Assembly: GCF_009796845.1 (NCBI RefSeq) | Contig: NZ_CP047025.1 | Location: 930,001 to 994,000, forward strand | From: Cobetia sp. L2A1 | Lineage (GTDB): Bacteria; Pseudomonadota; Gammaproteobacteria; Pseudomonadales; Halomonadaceae | DNA: 64,000 nucleotides | Direction of reading: 5' to 3' | Shown here: in pieces, positions 28,348 through 37,520 of the stretch | Layout of the letters: each line of letters opens with the position of its first letter | Position numbering within the stretch: the stretch's first letter is position 1 | The notes under the pieces: model-generated | The model's database searches: none | What the model saw: the letters and a program-made list of their open reading frames with translations, nothing else | Told to the model about the DNA's origin: nothing | Position numbers and translations under genes: made by a program

Positions 28348-29037
28348 ATGAAGGTGACTGCTAGCGAAACTCAGGAAAATACAGTGCATGAGAGTGCGGT
28401 CACTACCGCGTTACGTGTGGGGTATCCGGGACACTTGGGGGGCTATTCTCGAGAGTGTGCATCCAAGCTATATGCTGGTGATGCCTGCTTGAGCGCCTAT
28501 GCCGGGATTGATGAAGTCGTCAGGGCATTGGCAGAGGGTGAGGTCGATGCCGCCGTGGTGCCATGGTCGCGCGGCCATCAGCAGCCAGTGAGAGCCACAC
28601 ACGAGGCCTTGGCTGCATGGCCGGGCATTCGTGTCGAACGGCGGCTGTTCCGTGCGATCAGTCTCAGTCTGCTTGGCCCGCCGGAACTGACGCCCAGCAA
28701 GGTACAGCGCATCGTGGCCCGCGAGGCGCTATTTGACGAATGCAATGCATGGCTTGAGCAGAATTTGCCATACGTGGAGCGAGTCGACTGCCTGCACATG
28801 GCAGATGCTCTCGACATGGCAGAAAGCCGCAACGATACACTTGCCATTGCACCTCCTTCGTTGGCCAGGCGGCCGGGGTTGGTCTGCCTCGCGCCACGGA
28901 TTGAAGATGATCCCGGGCGAGTCTCCCAATTCGCGGTACTCAAGCGAGATCAGAGTTACGTGCGGGGGCAGGGCACGGCCGAAGAGCAGCACACTATTCA
29001 GAACCGCTGTGTGTCAGGTGATGCTGAACGGTTGTGA
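28348..29037 (+). CDS. Prephenate dehydratase-like protein, divergent active site
   Basis: A 229-residue protein that reads like a stand-alone prephenate dehydratase (periplasmic-binding-type fold): GYPGHLGGYSRECASKLYAG (about residues 26-45) for the GPxGTFSxxA start, and VVRALAEGEVDAAVVPWSRG (about 60-79) for the VxxGxxDxGVVPIENSxxG motif. The ENS signature is WSR here, and VSQFAVL stands where the catalytic TRF motif is expected. There is no ACT domain and no chorismate mutase. It is therefore probably not an ordinary prephenate dehydratase; ligand binding is possible. ATG 28348 follows a GAGGGGC ribosome site. An isochorismatase-family gene starts 72 bases after its stop. Confidence 0.5.
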   Translation: MKVTASETQENTVHESAVTTALRVGYPGHLGGYSRECASKLYAGDACLSAYAGIDEVVRALAEGEVDAAVVPWSRGHQQPVRATHEALAAWPGIRVERRLFRAISLSLLGPPELTPSKVQRIVAREALFDECNAWLEQNLPYVERVDCLHMADALDMAESRNDTLAIAPPSLARRPGLVCLAPRIEDDPGRVSQFAVLKRDQSYVRGQGTAEEQHTIQNRCVSGDAERL

Positions 29038-29109
29038 CATGACAGTCGCGATATTTCGGCAGTGACATTCGCTATGCTGAAGGCCACCTCTTGCCAAGGT
29101 TCTTCCACG

Positions 29110-29970
29110 ATGTCGCCATCCGATTTCTCATCCCCGTCGTCTGTCGGCCTCACGGTTGGCTCGCCGACCGTGAGGCCTGTTGCAGTTCAGCTGTCATTTC
29201 CCGCAGCTCCCGCTGTCTTGTCCTCACCGGCTGAGCTGGATGCTCGTCTACCAGTGAGGCCAACGGTGGTGCCGCTCGCACTGAATGAGGCCGGCCTGAT
29301 TCTCGTTGATGAGATCAATGGTTTCTGCCAGGTCGGTGGTGGTGCTCTGGCACCACAAGCCCCCAATGCTCAAGTGTCCAACATGATAACGCTCAGCGAT
29401 GAGCTGGCGCGTTGTTTCAGCGCGAGTGCACGGCCGCTGATGGCGTTCATTGACTCTCATTCACCGGGAGTGCCAGAACCGCCTTACCCAGTGCACTGTG
29501 AGCAGGGGAGTGGTGAGGATGTGCTGGTGGATGAATTGACATGGCTAGCTGATGACCCGCATGTGACCCTGATTCACAAGGATTGCATCAACGGTTATAT
29601 CGGTGCCATCCACCCCCACACTCAGGCCAATTCTCTGAATGATTGGGTAGTGCAGCATCGTCTCACGACGCTGGTAATCGTGGGCATCTGCACGGATATC
29701 TGCGTAATGGATCTGGTGTTGACGCTTTTATCGGCGCGTAATCACGGCGTGCTGGGAGCCGTGCGCGATATTGTGGTGTTGGAGCCCGGATGTGCCACCT
29801 ATGATCTTCCTGCTGAGCAAGTGGCGCGACTGGGGTTGCCGGAAACGGCAACTCATCCTCAGTCTGATACTCATCATATCGGGTTGTATTGTATGGCGGC
29901 ACGCGGCGCGATCATTGCCAGTCAGCTTGATATTTCGGTAAAGACGCTCGGCGAAGAGACGGGTGAATGA
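29110..29970 (+). CDS. Isochorismatase-family hydrolase
   Basis: A 286-residue cysteine hydrolase of the isochorismatase/nicotinamidase superfamily. The triad reads Asp in LILVDEINGFCQ (about residue 67), Lys in LIHKDCINGY (about 157) and Cys in VGICTDICVMDLVLT (about 190). The metal-site pattern of nicotinamidases (DxHxxDH) is only partly present, as FIDSHSPGVPEPPYPVHC, so a different amide or a true isochorismate-type substrate is possible. About 60 Ser/Pro-rich residues precede the domain; ATG 29110 with AAGG ten bases upstream is preferred over GTG 29062. Some plant-related and bacterial members of this form are longer than average; function is open. Confidence 0.75.
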   Translation: MSPSDFSSPSSVGLTVGSPTVRPVAVQLSFPAAPAVLSSPAELDARLPVRPTVVPLALNEAGLILVDEINGFCQVGGGALAPQAPNAQVSNMITLSDELARCFSASARPLMAFIDSHSPGVPEPPYPVHCEQGSGEDVLVDELTWLADDPHVTLIHKDCINGYIGAIHPHTQANSLNDWVVQHRLTTLVIVGICTDICVMDLVLTLLSARNHGVLGAVRDIVVLEPGCATYDLPAEQVARLGLPETATHPQSDTHHIGLYCMAARGAIIASQLDISVKTLGEETGE

Positions 29971-30040
29971 CGCTGAAATAGAGCGAAATGTAGTTTGATT
30001 ACAACATTTGGTGTTTTGGAACGTTAAAGGATAAGCCATA

Positions 30041-30081
30041 AAAAACGCCGTCAGCGCAAAATAGAGCGCTGACGGCGTTTT
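30041..30081. terminator. Strong bidirectional terminator
   Basis: A-run, stem AACGCCGTCAGCGC/GCGCTGACGGCGTT, T-run. It separates the rightward hydrolase gene from leftward mgsA and can stop both. Confidence 0.93.
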
Positions 30082-30146
30082 GAGGAGTGCCTTGCGACAC
30101 TGTGGCTTGCGACACTATGGCTGGCGCAATGTATCCGGTGAGGCGA

Positions 30147-30620
30147 TCAGGCGCGAGTGCTGATCCAGTCGTTTGCGTCCGGGACTGCGACCTCGACGAC
30201 CTGCGATATGAGGGACGAGTTGAACATGAAGTCGGCGCTCGCCGCATTGCATGCTACTGGCACGTTCCATAAGGCGGCCAGACGCAGCAAGGCTTTGACG
30301 TCTGGATCATGTGGCATCGGCGCGAACGGGTCCCACAAGAAGATCAATAGGTCCAGATTGCCTTCTGCGATACGTGCGCCAATCTGCTGATCGCCGCCGA
30401 GAGGGCCACTCATCAGGCCTTCGACTTCAAGCCCGAGCTCCTTGCTGATACGCCGTGCGGTGGTGCCGGTACCCAACAACTGGTGACGGGACAACTCGTC
30501 GCGCCAGCGATTGGCCCAATCCAGCATTTCATCCTTCTTGCCATCGTGGGCGACCAGCGCAATACGCTTGCGTGCCGGAAGGGTACGCCGTGCCTGGCGT
30601 TTGGGTCGTTGCTCGCTCAT
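30147..30620 (-). CDS. mgsA: Methylglyoxal synthase
   Basis: MgsA converts dihydroxyacetone phosphate to methylglyoxal and phosphate, a bypass when phosphorylated sugars accumulate. The 157-residue product has LVAHDGKKDEM, the phosphate-binding GTGTTARRI (about residues 51-59), SGPLGGDQQIGARI with the catalytic aspartate (about 76-89), and WDPFAPMPHDPDVKALLRLA. The first 15 residues are a basic leader not seen in E. coli. It lies 52 bases behind pyruvate kinase on the same strand, so the two are probably co-transcribed, which makes sense for a glycolytic overflow valve. Confidence 0.95.
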   Translation of the reverse strand: MSEQRPKRQARRTLPARKRIALVAHDGKKDEMLDWANRWRDELSRHQLLGTGTTARRISKELGLEVEGLMSGPLGGDQQIGARIAEGNLDLLIFLWDPFAPMPHDPDVKALLRLAALWNVPVACNAASADFMFNSSLISQVVEVAVPDANDWISTRA

Positions 30621-30672
30621 GCCGCATTGCCTCCAGAGGGCGAGGCGCCAGCCCCGCCGGTGATCAAATGCT

Positions 30673-32142
30673 TCAGTCGATGGTGCCGCCGACGGTGACG
30701 ATCTTCATGGTGTTGGTGCCGCCATGTGCATTCATCTGGTCGCCACGTGTGAGGATAACCAGATCGCCACGCGTGGCAATACCACGGGCCTCGAGTTCAG
30801 CAATGGCGCGACGATTGATTTCCGGAGCCGGTAGTTCGCTTGAGTCGAAGGGCAGGGACACCACGCCACGGTAAAGTGCCATGCGGCGCTGAGTCTTCTG
30901 ATCTTGTGCCAGCCCGACGATCGGCAGGCCAGAGCGAATGCGGGAGGCGATCAGTGGCGTATAGCCGGACTCGGTCATGCACACGATGGCGACGACACCC
31001 GTCAGGTGGTTGGCAGCGTACATGGCGGACAGCGCGATGGTTTCGTCAGTCTTGCTGAAACCTTCGTGGATGCGGTGCTGAGATTCCTGTGCAGAGCGCT
31101 CACGCTCGGCGCCCAGGCAGACACGGTGCATGGTCTCGATCGTCTCGACCGGGAAATCCCCCGCGGCGGTTTCCGCCGACAGCATCACTGCATCGGTGCC
31201 ATCCAGCACGGCATTGGCAACGTCGAAGACTTCTGCGCGCGTCGGCAGCGGTGCGCTGATCATGGATTCCATCATCTGCGTGGCAGTGATGACCACACGG
31301 TTCAGGCTGCGTGCGCGGCGAATCATGCGCTTCTGTACGCCGATCAACTGGGCATCGCCAATTTCGACGCCTAGATCACCACGCGCCACCATCACACCTT
31401 CGCTGGCGAGAATGATACCGTCGAGTACGGCATCATCAGCCACGGCTTCAGCACGCTCAACCTTGGCGATCAGGCCGATATCACGGCCTTCTTCACCCAA
31501 TAGCTCGCGTGCCAGCTGCATGTCAGCGCCGCTGCGCGGGAAGGAAACGGCTAGATAATCCACGCCGATGTCGATAGCGGTCTTGAGGTCGGCCTTGTCT
31601 TTCTCGGTCAGTGCTTCTGCGGAAAGACCCCCGCCCTGCTTGTTGATGCCCTTGTTATTGGACAGTTTGCCACCCACCTTGACGGTGGTATGGATTTCGT
31701 TGTTCTTGAGTTCAACGACTTCAAGCACGACGCGGCCATCGTCGAGCAGCAGGACATCGCCTGCAACCACATCATCGGCCAGCTGCTGGTAGTCGCAACC
31801 CACGCGCTCGACGGTACCTTCATCACGGCCCAAGCCGATGTCGAGAACGAAGGGCTGACCTTCGCTCAGGATCACGGCGGTGTCCTTGAAGCGGGCGATG
31901 CGAATCTTCGGCCCCTGCAAGTCACCCAGTACTGCGACGCTACGTCCTTGTGCGGCGGCGGCCTGACGGACAGCCTCCGCCCGCATGCGATGATCTTCCG
32001 AGCTACCGTGGGAGAAATTGAGGCGTACCACATCCACTCCGGCACGAATCATCGCGTCGAGAACACCCGGCTTGTCACTGGCCGGACCTAGCGTGGCAAC
32101 AATCTTGGTGCGGCGGATCGGGCCGTTGAACGCGTGCGGCAT
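30673..32142 (-). CDS. pyk: Pyruvate kinase
   Basis: Pyruvate kinase makes pyruvate and ATP from phosphoenolpyruvate and ADP. The 489-residue product has [16 protein letters not shown] at the start, LSFPRSGAD, the catalytic-lysine region [13 protein letters not shown] (about 220-232), the metal-site stretch [12 protein letters not shown], and [12 protein letters not shown] (about 286-297), then the C-terminal regulatory domain. ATG 32142 has AAGGAG nine bases upstream, against GTG 32163 which has none. A HexR-like palindrome lies 50 bases upstream. Which isozyme (PykA or PykF) it corresponds to is not decided here. Confidence 0.95.
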   Translation of the reverse strand: MPHAFNGPIRRTKIVATLGPASDKPGVLDAMIRAGVDVVRLNFSHGSSEDHRMRAEAVRQAAAAQGRSVAVLGDLQGPKIRIARFKDTAVILSEGQPFVLDIGLGRDEGTVERVGCDYQQLADDVVAGDVLLLDDGRVVLEVVELKNNEIHTTVKVGGKLSNNKGINKQGGGLSAEALTEKDKADLKTAIDIGVDYLAVSFPRSGADMQLARELLGEEGRDIGLIAKVERAEAVADDAVLDGIILASEGVMVARGDLGVEIGDAQLIGVQKRMIRRARSLNRVVITATQMMESMISAPLPTRAEVFDVANAVLDGTDAVMLSAETAAGDFPVETIETMHRVCLGAERERSAQESQHRIHEGFSKTDETIALSAMYAANHLTGVVAIVCMTESGYTPLIASRIRSGLPIVGLAQDQKTQRRMALYRGVVSLPFDSSELPAPEINRRAIAELEARGIATRGDLVILTRGDQMNAHGGTNTMKIVTVGGTID

Positions 32143-32750
32143 GAAATCATACTCCTTGAACACTTGGCGTGATGGGTGAGACAGATTGTGTTGTCATTTT
32201 ACTACATTGAAGGCTGAAAGGGAGCCTGTCGAGTGCAGTACATCGTTGCGGCATATTTTGTGACAGATATCTTGCTGATACCTGCCGTCGATCATTGTGC
32301 AACGTGACATCGCAATGGAAGGTGAGGTTTCATTCCTGCGCCGCGCCGAATACGCTACGTTGATCAGGCGTCATGCCTCTGCTGTGCTGAGAGAGGCCAT
32401 ACTGACGTTATCGCTATCCATGGTGCGACTTCTCAATGGCTCCTTATATAGTGGCAGCAAGTCAGTGACAGCAAAAAGTACACGCTGGGCGGCATATGGC
32501 ATAAAGGGCTTGGCGGTAAGTTGACATTGCAAATATCGATCCTGTAGGTAGTCCTGATGCCATCAAGGGCCTCCTGTTGATAGGAACCGTAACGCCTACT
32601 GTAGATATCCAGACACTCCGCCAGTCTCAACATTGCTGGTCAGCGCTGAAACGCTGGGGTAGGGTAGGCGCATTTTTCGGCTGGGATAAAACCCAGTGCG
32701 ACGATTCATTCGCCGGTGCACTCAGTGCCGGCCAGGAGATGCGAGCAACC
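32143..32750. other. Long intergenic region between pyk and topA
   Basis: This 608-base gap between divergent pyk and topA holds the HexR-like box (32192-32206) near pyk. Near topA there are possible -35 elements TTGACA (32521-32526) and TTGATA (32577-32582), the latter 17 bases before TGTAGA. Open frames inside it show no family resemblance and no good ribosome site, so I call none. Confidence 0.5.
32192..32206. promoter_or_regulatory. Candidate HexR operator before pyk
   Basis: TGTCATTTTACTACA differs from the 15-base HexR palindrome (TGTARTWWWAYTACA, from memory) at one position. It lies 50 bases upstream of the pyk ATG, and a -10-like TAAAAT on the minus strand falls inside it. Confidence 0.5.
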
Positions 32751-35393
32751 ATGGGCAAGTCACTGGTGATCGTCGAGTCGCCCGCCAAGGCCAAGACCAT
32801 CAATAAGTATCTCGGCAATGATTTCATAGTGAAATCGAGTGTCGGGCACATCCGCGATCTGCCCACCAGCGGTAGCGGTAAACAGGCAACTGATCCCAAG
32901 GAGCGTGCCCGTCAGGCTGCGGAGACACGCAAGATGTCGCCGGAGGTCAAGGCCGCTCATAAAGAGAAGAAAGCCAAGACCCAGTTGATCCGGCGCATGG
33001 GGGTTGATCCGGAGAATGGCTGGGAGGCGCATTATGAGATTCTGCCTGGCAAGGAAAAGGTAGTCTCGGAGCTGACGCGTCTGGCCGAGAAAGCCGACAC
33101 CATCTATCTCGCAACGGATCTTGACCGCGAAGGTGAGGCGATTGCCTGGCACCTGCGCGAGACCATCGGTGGCGACGAGACGCGTTATAAGCGCGTGGTG
33201 TTCAACGAGATCACCAAGAAGGCGATCACGGCGGCCTTTGATGAGCCCGGCGAGCTGAAGATGGACCGTGTCCATGCACAGCAGGCGCGGCGCTATCTGG
33301 ATCGTGTGGTGGGCTTCATGGTCTCGCCGCTGCTGTGGGCCAAGGTGGCACGCGGCCTGTCTGCCGGTCGCGTGCAGTCCGTGGCAGTCCGCCTGATCGT
33401 TGAGCGTGAACGCGAGATTCGTGCCTTCATTCCGGAAGAGTTCTGGGATGTCCACACTAAGCTTGCCGCCGCGAGTGGTGAAGCGATTCGTTTCGAGCTG
33501 GCGCGTCAGGACGGCAAGGCCTTCCGTCCGACCAGCGAGAAGGACACGCTTGAGCGTATTGCGGCGCTGCGCACTGCTGCCTTGGCTATCTCCAATCGCG
33601 AAGACAAGCCGACACGTTCCAAGCCGAATGCACCATTCATTACCTCGACCCTGCAGCAGGCGGCCAGCGGTCGTCTCGGCTTCTCGGTCAAGAAAACCAT
33701 GATGATGGCGCAGCGCCTGTATGAAGCTGGCTACATCACCTACATGCGTACTGACTCGACAAATCTGTCGGCGGATGCAGTGGCGACGGCTCGCGATTTC
33801 ATCAGCGAAGAATATGGCAGCAACTACCTGCCGGAAGCGGCCAATGTCTATTCCAGCAAGGAAGGTGCCCAGGAAGCCCACGAAGCGATTCGTCCTTCTG
33901 AGGTGGCTAATCGTGCGACTGATCTCGTGGGAATGGAGCGCGATGCCGAACGGCTCTATGAGCTGATCTGGCGTCAATTCGTGGCCTGTCAGATGTTGCC
34001 GGCCGAGTACCTGTCCTCGACACTGACCATAGAAGTCGACGGTTACGAGTTGCGTGCCAAGGGGCGTGTGCTCAAGTTTGACGGTTACACTCGCGTCATG
34101 AAGCCGATGGGCAAGAAGGAAGAGGATCAGTCGCTGCCCGATCTCGCGATCGGTGAGAAGCTCGAGCTGGTCGAGCTGGACCCTCAGCAACACTTCACCA
34201 AGCCGTCGGCGCGTTATACCGAAGCCAGCCTGGTCAAGGAGCTCGAAAAGCGAGGCATCGGCCGTCCGTCGACTTATGCTGCCATCATTTCGACCATTCA
34301 GGATCGTGGCTATGCAGCGCTGGAAAATCGTCGCTTCTACGCCGAGAAGCTGGGTGACATTGTCACTGATCGCCTCAGCGAATCCTTCAAGGACCTGATG
34401 GACTTCGGCTTCACCGCTCGGATGGAAGATCATCTGGACGAGGTGGCCAAGGGCACACGCAACTGGCGTGAACTGCTCGATGCCTTCTATGCCGAGTTCA
34501 AGGCCGAGTTGGACCATGCCCAGTCAGAAGAAGGCATGCGCCCGAATCAGCCGGTACCGACGAATATTACCTGCCCGACCTGTGAACGCGAGATGCAGAT
34601 CCGTACCGCGTCTACCGGTGTCTTCCTGGGGTGCTCAGGCTATAACCTGCCACCGAAGGAGCGCTGCAAGACCACCATTGACCTGTTGCCCGGCGATGAG
34701 GCTGTTGCTGCTGATGCCGGTGAAGATGCCGAGACTGACGCGCTACGTGCCAAGCGTCGCTGCCCGATCTGTGCGACAGCGATGGATAGCTACCTGATCG
34801 ACGAACATCGCAAGCTGCACGTCTGCGGTAACAGTCCGGACTGCGTGGGGCATGAGGTCGAGGAAGGGCACTTCCGCATCAAGGGCTACGATGGCCCGGT
34901 GATCGAGTGCGACAAGTGCGGCGCTGATATGCAGCTCAAGACTGGCCGTTTCGGCAAGTACTTTGGCTGTACCAACGAGGCCTGCAAGAACACCCGCAAG
35001 CTACTCAAGTCGGGTGAGGTCGCGCCACCCAAGATGGACCCGATTCCGATGCCGGAACTTGCCTGCGTCAAGGTCGAAGACCACTATGTGCTGCGTGATG
35101 GCGCCAGTGGCTTGTTCCTGGCTGCCAGCCAGTTCCCGAAAAATCGTGAGACGCGTCCGCCATTGGTGATGGAGCTCAAGGCGCATGCCGACGAGCTTCC
35201 GGAGAAATATCACTTCATCCTCAAGGCGCCGGAGAAAGATCCGGATGGTCGTCCGGCGCAGATTCGTTTCTCGCGCAAGGTCAAGGCGCAGTACGTCATG
35301 AGTGATGAGGAAGGCAAGGCGACTGGCTGGAAAGCGACCTTCGAGAATGGTCGCTGGGTCGTTGAGGACAAGCGCAAGGGAGTCAAGGCCTGA
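32751..35393 (+). CDS. topA: DNA topoisomerase I
   Basis: TopA relaxes negative supercoils by single-strand passage. The 880-residue protein starts [20 protein letters not shown] (Toprim domain), with [13 protein letters not shown] (about residues 121-133) carrying the metal acidic residues, and the active tyrosine in [14 protein letters not shown] (about 329). Three C-terminal zinc-ribbon modules have cysteine sets near 606-640, 671-701 and 721-745; a basic tail follows. ATG at 32751 is preferred because the Toprim start is conserved and AGGAG lies 12 bases upstream; the frame is open to 32577 without conserved sequence. The next gene overlaps its stop. Confidence 0.97.
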   Translation: MGKSLVIVESPAKAKTINKYLGNDFIVKSSVGHIRDLPTSGSGKQATDPKERARQAAETRKMSPEVKAAHKEKKAKTQLIRRMGVDPENGWEAHYEILPGKEKVVSELTRLAEKADTIYLATDLDREGEAIAWHLRETIGGDETRYKRVVFNEITKKAITAAFDEPGELKMDRVHAQQARRYLDRVVGFMVSPLLWAKVARGLSAGRVQSVAVRLIVEREREIRAFIPEEFWDVHTKLAAASGEAIRFELARQDGKAFRPTSEKDTLERIAALRTAALAISNREDKPTRSKPNAPFITSTLQQAASGRLGFSVKKTMMMAQRLYEAGYITYMRTDSTNLSADAVATARDFISEEYGSNYLPEAANVYSSKEGAQEAHEAIRPSEVANRATDLVGMERDAERLYELIWRQFVACQMLPAEYLSSTLTIEVDGYELRAKGRVLKFDGYTRVMKPMGKKEEDQSLPDLAIGEKLELVELDPQQHFTKPSARYTEASLVKELEKRGIGRPSTYAAIISTIQDRGYAALENRRFYAEKLGDIVTDRLSESFKDLMDFGFTARMEDHLDEVAKGTRNWRELLDAFYAEFKAELDHAQSEEGMRPNQPVPTNITCPTCEREMQIRTASTGVFLGCSGYNLPPKERCKTTIDLLPGDEAVAADAGEDAETDALRAKRRCPICATAMDSYLIDEHRKLHVCGNSPDCVGHEVEEGHFRIKGYDGPVIECDKCGADMQLKTGRFGKYFGCTNEACKNTRKLLKSGEVAPPKMDPIPMPELACVKVEDHYVLRDGASGLFLAASQFPKNRETRPPLVMELKAHADELPEKYHFILKAPEKDPDGRPAQIRFSRKVKAQYVMSDEEGKATGWKATFENGRWVVEDKRKGVKA

Positions 35394-35872
35394 TGAGTCA
35401 TCGCGCCCGCACCAACCAACTGCTGTATCAGGCTGAGCTGTTGCTGGCGCAGTCAGCAGTGTCGGTGGGAGACGAGCATGATATGGCGCGTCGCATGGCA
35501 GGTGAGGAAGGGGCGCTGGCGCTGTTGGAGCTGGCACTGTCTTCGCTACTTGATGAGATTGCCGTTGTGGCGCGTTGGCCGCAGAGCAGCTGGCGCGAGC
35601 GTTTGTCATCTCCGCCGGCACCGGTCGCTGAAGTTGAGCAGCTGCGTATCTTGCTTGAGCGGCCCGATAGCTGGTTGAGTCAGCTGGTGGGTGATATTGA
35701 CCGCCTGCAAGGTGAGGCAGGCGCTGCTCGCCGAGAAGAAAGTCGTATTCGTGGCGATGGCTTGATTATCGCGGCTGCGGCCAATGCGTCATTGGTTGAG
35801 CGTCTCACTGAAGCGCTGGTGGCATTCAAGGCCATATTGCCAGGATTGCGCGAGTCGAGCGTTGAGTGGTAG
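35393..35872 (+). CDS. DUF6586 family protein
   Basis: A 159-residue mostly helical cytoplasmic protein of unknown function, starting [20 protein letters not shown]. Homologues of this type follow topA in Pseudomonas (PA3010-like). It contains helix-rich segments with heptad-like leucines (ALALLELALSSLLDEI; VEQLRILLERPDSWLSQLV). No catalytic motif is visible. The start overlaps the topA stop (TGATG), so translation is coupled to TopA. Its family name is from position and overall pattern, so moderately certain. Confidence 0.75.
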   Translation: MSHRARTNQLLYQAELLLAQSAVSVGDEHDMARRMAGEEGALALLELALSSLLDEIAVVARWPQSSWRERLSSPPAPVAEVEQLRILLERPDSWLSQLVGDIDRLQGEAGAARREESRIRGDGLIIAAAANASLVERLTEALVAFKAILPGLRESSVEW

Positions 35873-36177
35873 TGATGCCGATAATGAATGTTGCTGGCAG
35901 CACATGGCTCGGTAGTACATGACCCGGCAGTCAATGGCTCGGCCGTGAACGCCTTGGTATCCGCGGCAAGCGTGTCTGTCGCGTGGCATTCAGATGACGC
36001 TTCGGTGCTGTGGGTGCTAGACTGCTTTCATTGTGGCAAGCCCCGCATCCTCATCAGTACGACCATGGCTCTGGCCATGGTCGTACTCTTTTCTACGCTG
36101 CGTGAGGCCTGCCCACCGTCAAGCTGACGATCACAACCACGCCGGCATCTTATGTGATGCTGCGCAGGAGGAATGAC
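35873..36177. other. Intergenic region after the topA operon
   Basis: 305 bases containing the terminator at 36056-36092 and, before it, a stretch with repeated GGCTCGG/CGGCAG words (35910-35945). No gene is seen. Confidence 0.5.
36056..36092 (+). terminator. Rho-independent terminator, topA operon
   Basis: A perfect 14-base stem AGTACGACCATGGC with a four-base loop, followed by CTTTTC. Confidence 0.85.
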
Positions 36178-36417
36178 GTGTCCGATCCCGCCGTACTTGA
36201 AATTGTGCAAATGGAAGATGGTGAAGTGATTCTGCGCGCAGCCGAAAGTGAAGGCGAGCCGTTGCTCAGCATTCGCATCTCGGATGAGGCCGCTGATCTA
36301 CTGCGTGACAACCGCTTTGAAGTCGCTCGTGAGATGATTGACCATGCCATCACGCGTACGCGCCTGTGGGATGGTGAGGAAGATGAGAATGAGCAGTCAG
36401 AAGGCCTGGTGCACTAA
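36178..36417 (+). CDS. Small conserved hypothetical protein beside lexA
   Basis: A 79-residue acidic protein with no recognised domain. GTG 36178 is chosen because AGGAGGA precedes it by seven bases, an unusually strong ribosome site for a small gene. The sequence begins MSDPAVLEIVQMEDGEVILR and contains EVAREMIDHAITRTRLWDGE. A protein of similar kind lies near lexA in Pseudomonas (PA3009-like), which supports it as a real gene. No membrane segment or catalytic motif. The gene is bounded by terminators on both sides, so it is a single-gene unit. Confidence 0.75.
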   Translation: MSDPAVLEIVQMEDGEVILRAAESEGEPLLSIRISDEAADLLRDNRFEVAREMIDHAITRTRLWDGEEDENEQSEGLVH

Positions 36418-36464
36418 CGTACCTCGCGCTCATCTGGATCATCGTTGATTACCTCACAAGCGCA

Positions 36465-36503
36465 GACACAAAAAACCCGCCACCTGGCGGGTTTTTTGTG
36501 TCT
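36465..36503. terminator. Bidirectional terminator between small gene and lexA
   Basis: GACACAAAAAACCCGCCA pairs with TGGCGGGTTTTTTGTGTC. It has long A and T runs and can serve both convergent genes. Confidence 0.93.
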
Positions 36504-36532
36504 GAAAGCAAGTAAATGCATCGAGAGGCGTG

Positions 36533-37162
36533 TCAGTGCAGGCCGCCATCGCGGATGACACCGACACCAAGGCCTTCGATTTCCAGGCTTTCGCTGCGCA
36601 GGTCGACCTTGATGGGGGCGAAGTCAGCATTTTCGGCCTCGAGCCACACATAGTGGCCTTCGCGACGGAAGCGTTTGACGGTCACTTCATCGCCGAGGCG
36701 CGCGACGACGATCTGGCCATCGCGCACATTGGTGGTGCGATGCACTGCCAGTAAGTCGCCCTCCAGAATGCCGACATCCTTCATGGAGACACCGCGTACA
36801 CGCAGCAGATAATCGGCGGCCGGTGAGAAGTAGTCACTGGGTAGCGGGCAATGGCGGTCGATATGCTCACTGGCGAGTATCGGACTGCCTGCCGCAACCT
36901 CACCAATGACAGGCAAGCCCGGGTTGCCATATTCTCCAGCGTCGGCCATTGATGGCACGCGAATGCCGCGTGAGGTGCCTGGCACCATCTCGATGGCACC
37001 TTTGCGCTTCAAGGCACGTAGATGCTCCTCGGCAGCATTGGGGGAGCGAAAGCCCAGCGCTTGGGCGATTTCGGCACGCGTCGGCGGATAGCCGGAGGAT
37101 TTGATGGTCTTGATGATGAAATCAAAGACGTCCTGTTGGCGCGGAGTAAGCGGCTGGGTCAT
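36533..37162 (-). CDS. lexA: SOS regulator LexA
   Basis: LexA represses SOS genes and cleaves itself with RecA. The 209-residue protein has the N-terminal winged helix ([32 protein letters not shown], about residues 6-47), the Ala-Gly cleavage site in GEVAAGSPI (about 90-98), the catalytic serine in [10 protein letters not shown] (about 128) and lysine in DEVTVKRF (about 165). MTQPLTP at 37162 follows AAAGG with good spacing; longer frames add unconserved residues. An operator-like site lies about 63 bases upstream. No sulA follows it, unlike Pseudomonas. Confidence 0.97.
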   Translation of the reverse strand: MTQPLTPRQQDVFDFIIKTIKSSGYPPTRAEIAQALGFRSPNAAEEHLRALKRKGAIEMVPGTSRGIRVPSMADAGEYGNPGLPVIGEVAAGSPILASEHIDRHCPLPSDYFSPAADYLLRVRGVSMKDVGILEGDLLAVHRTTNVRDGQIVVARLGDEVTVKRFRREGHYVWLEAENADFAPIKVDLRSESLEIEGLGVGVIRDGGLH

Positions 37163-37224
37163 GGGCATTGCCTTTGGCCTGGGCGGCATCTTGAGCTGAC
37201 GGCACGGGGTGTGCATCCATACAA

Positions 37225-37240
37225 CTGTCATTGTATCCAG
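37225..37240. promoter_or_regulatory. LexA box (SOS operator)
   Basis: CTGTCATTGTATCCAG fits CTGT-N8-ACAG with one mismatch and keeps the CTG-N10-CAG core. It lies 62 bases upstream of the lexA start, as expected for autoregulation. Confidence 0.8.
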
Positions 37241-37506
37241 TCATGGCGGTCATGCAAGGTGTCTTGCGGGGTGTTCAGTGCTTTCGGAGATTATTCATGG
37301 CAGTGGAGATGTGCTTTTAACACCTGTTTTCAAGCCCCTTTCGCCATGTCTGATGTGCTGTGTCAGTAAGCGTGACATTCCTGCAAGGCCCTTGAGTGGT
37401 GAGGTTTTAGCCTCTCGGACTGAATATCAGCGAGTACTGAATCATTGGCTGTTTGAAACACGAAGAATTGTCAGTGGTAGCATGGCAAGCTAGAATCGTT
37501 GTGTTT

Positions 37507-37520
37507 CAAACGAATGTTCG
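37507..37520. promoter_or_regulatory. Candidate PsrA operator
   Basis: CAAACGAATGTTCG resembles the PsrA site (G/C)AAAC-N2-4-GTTT(G/C) with one mismatch, 161 bases upstream of psrA. It would fit autoregulation as in Pseudomonas. Confidence 0.45.

Noticed and set aside
32297..32524. A 75-codon open frame between pyk and topA
   Set aside because: No ribosome site or recognisable family; base composition and start context look like chance.
32760..34517. A 585-codon frame opposite topA
   Set aside because: Long antisense frames are common in high-GC genes; topA motifs on the other strand are complete.
35900..35960. Short repeats after the DUF6586 gene as a tRNA or repeat array
   Set aside because: The words GGCTCGG and CGGCAG recur only two or three times, and no cloverleaf can be drawn.
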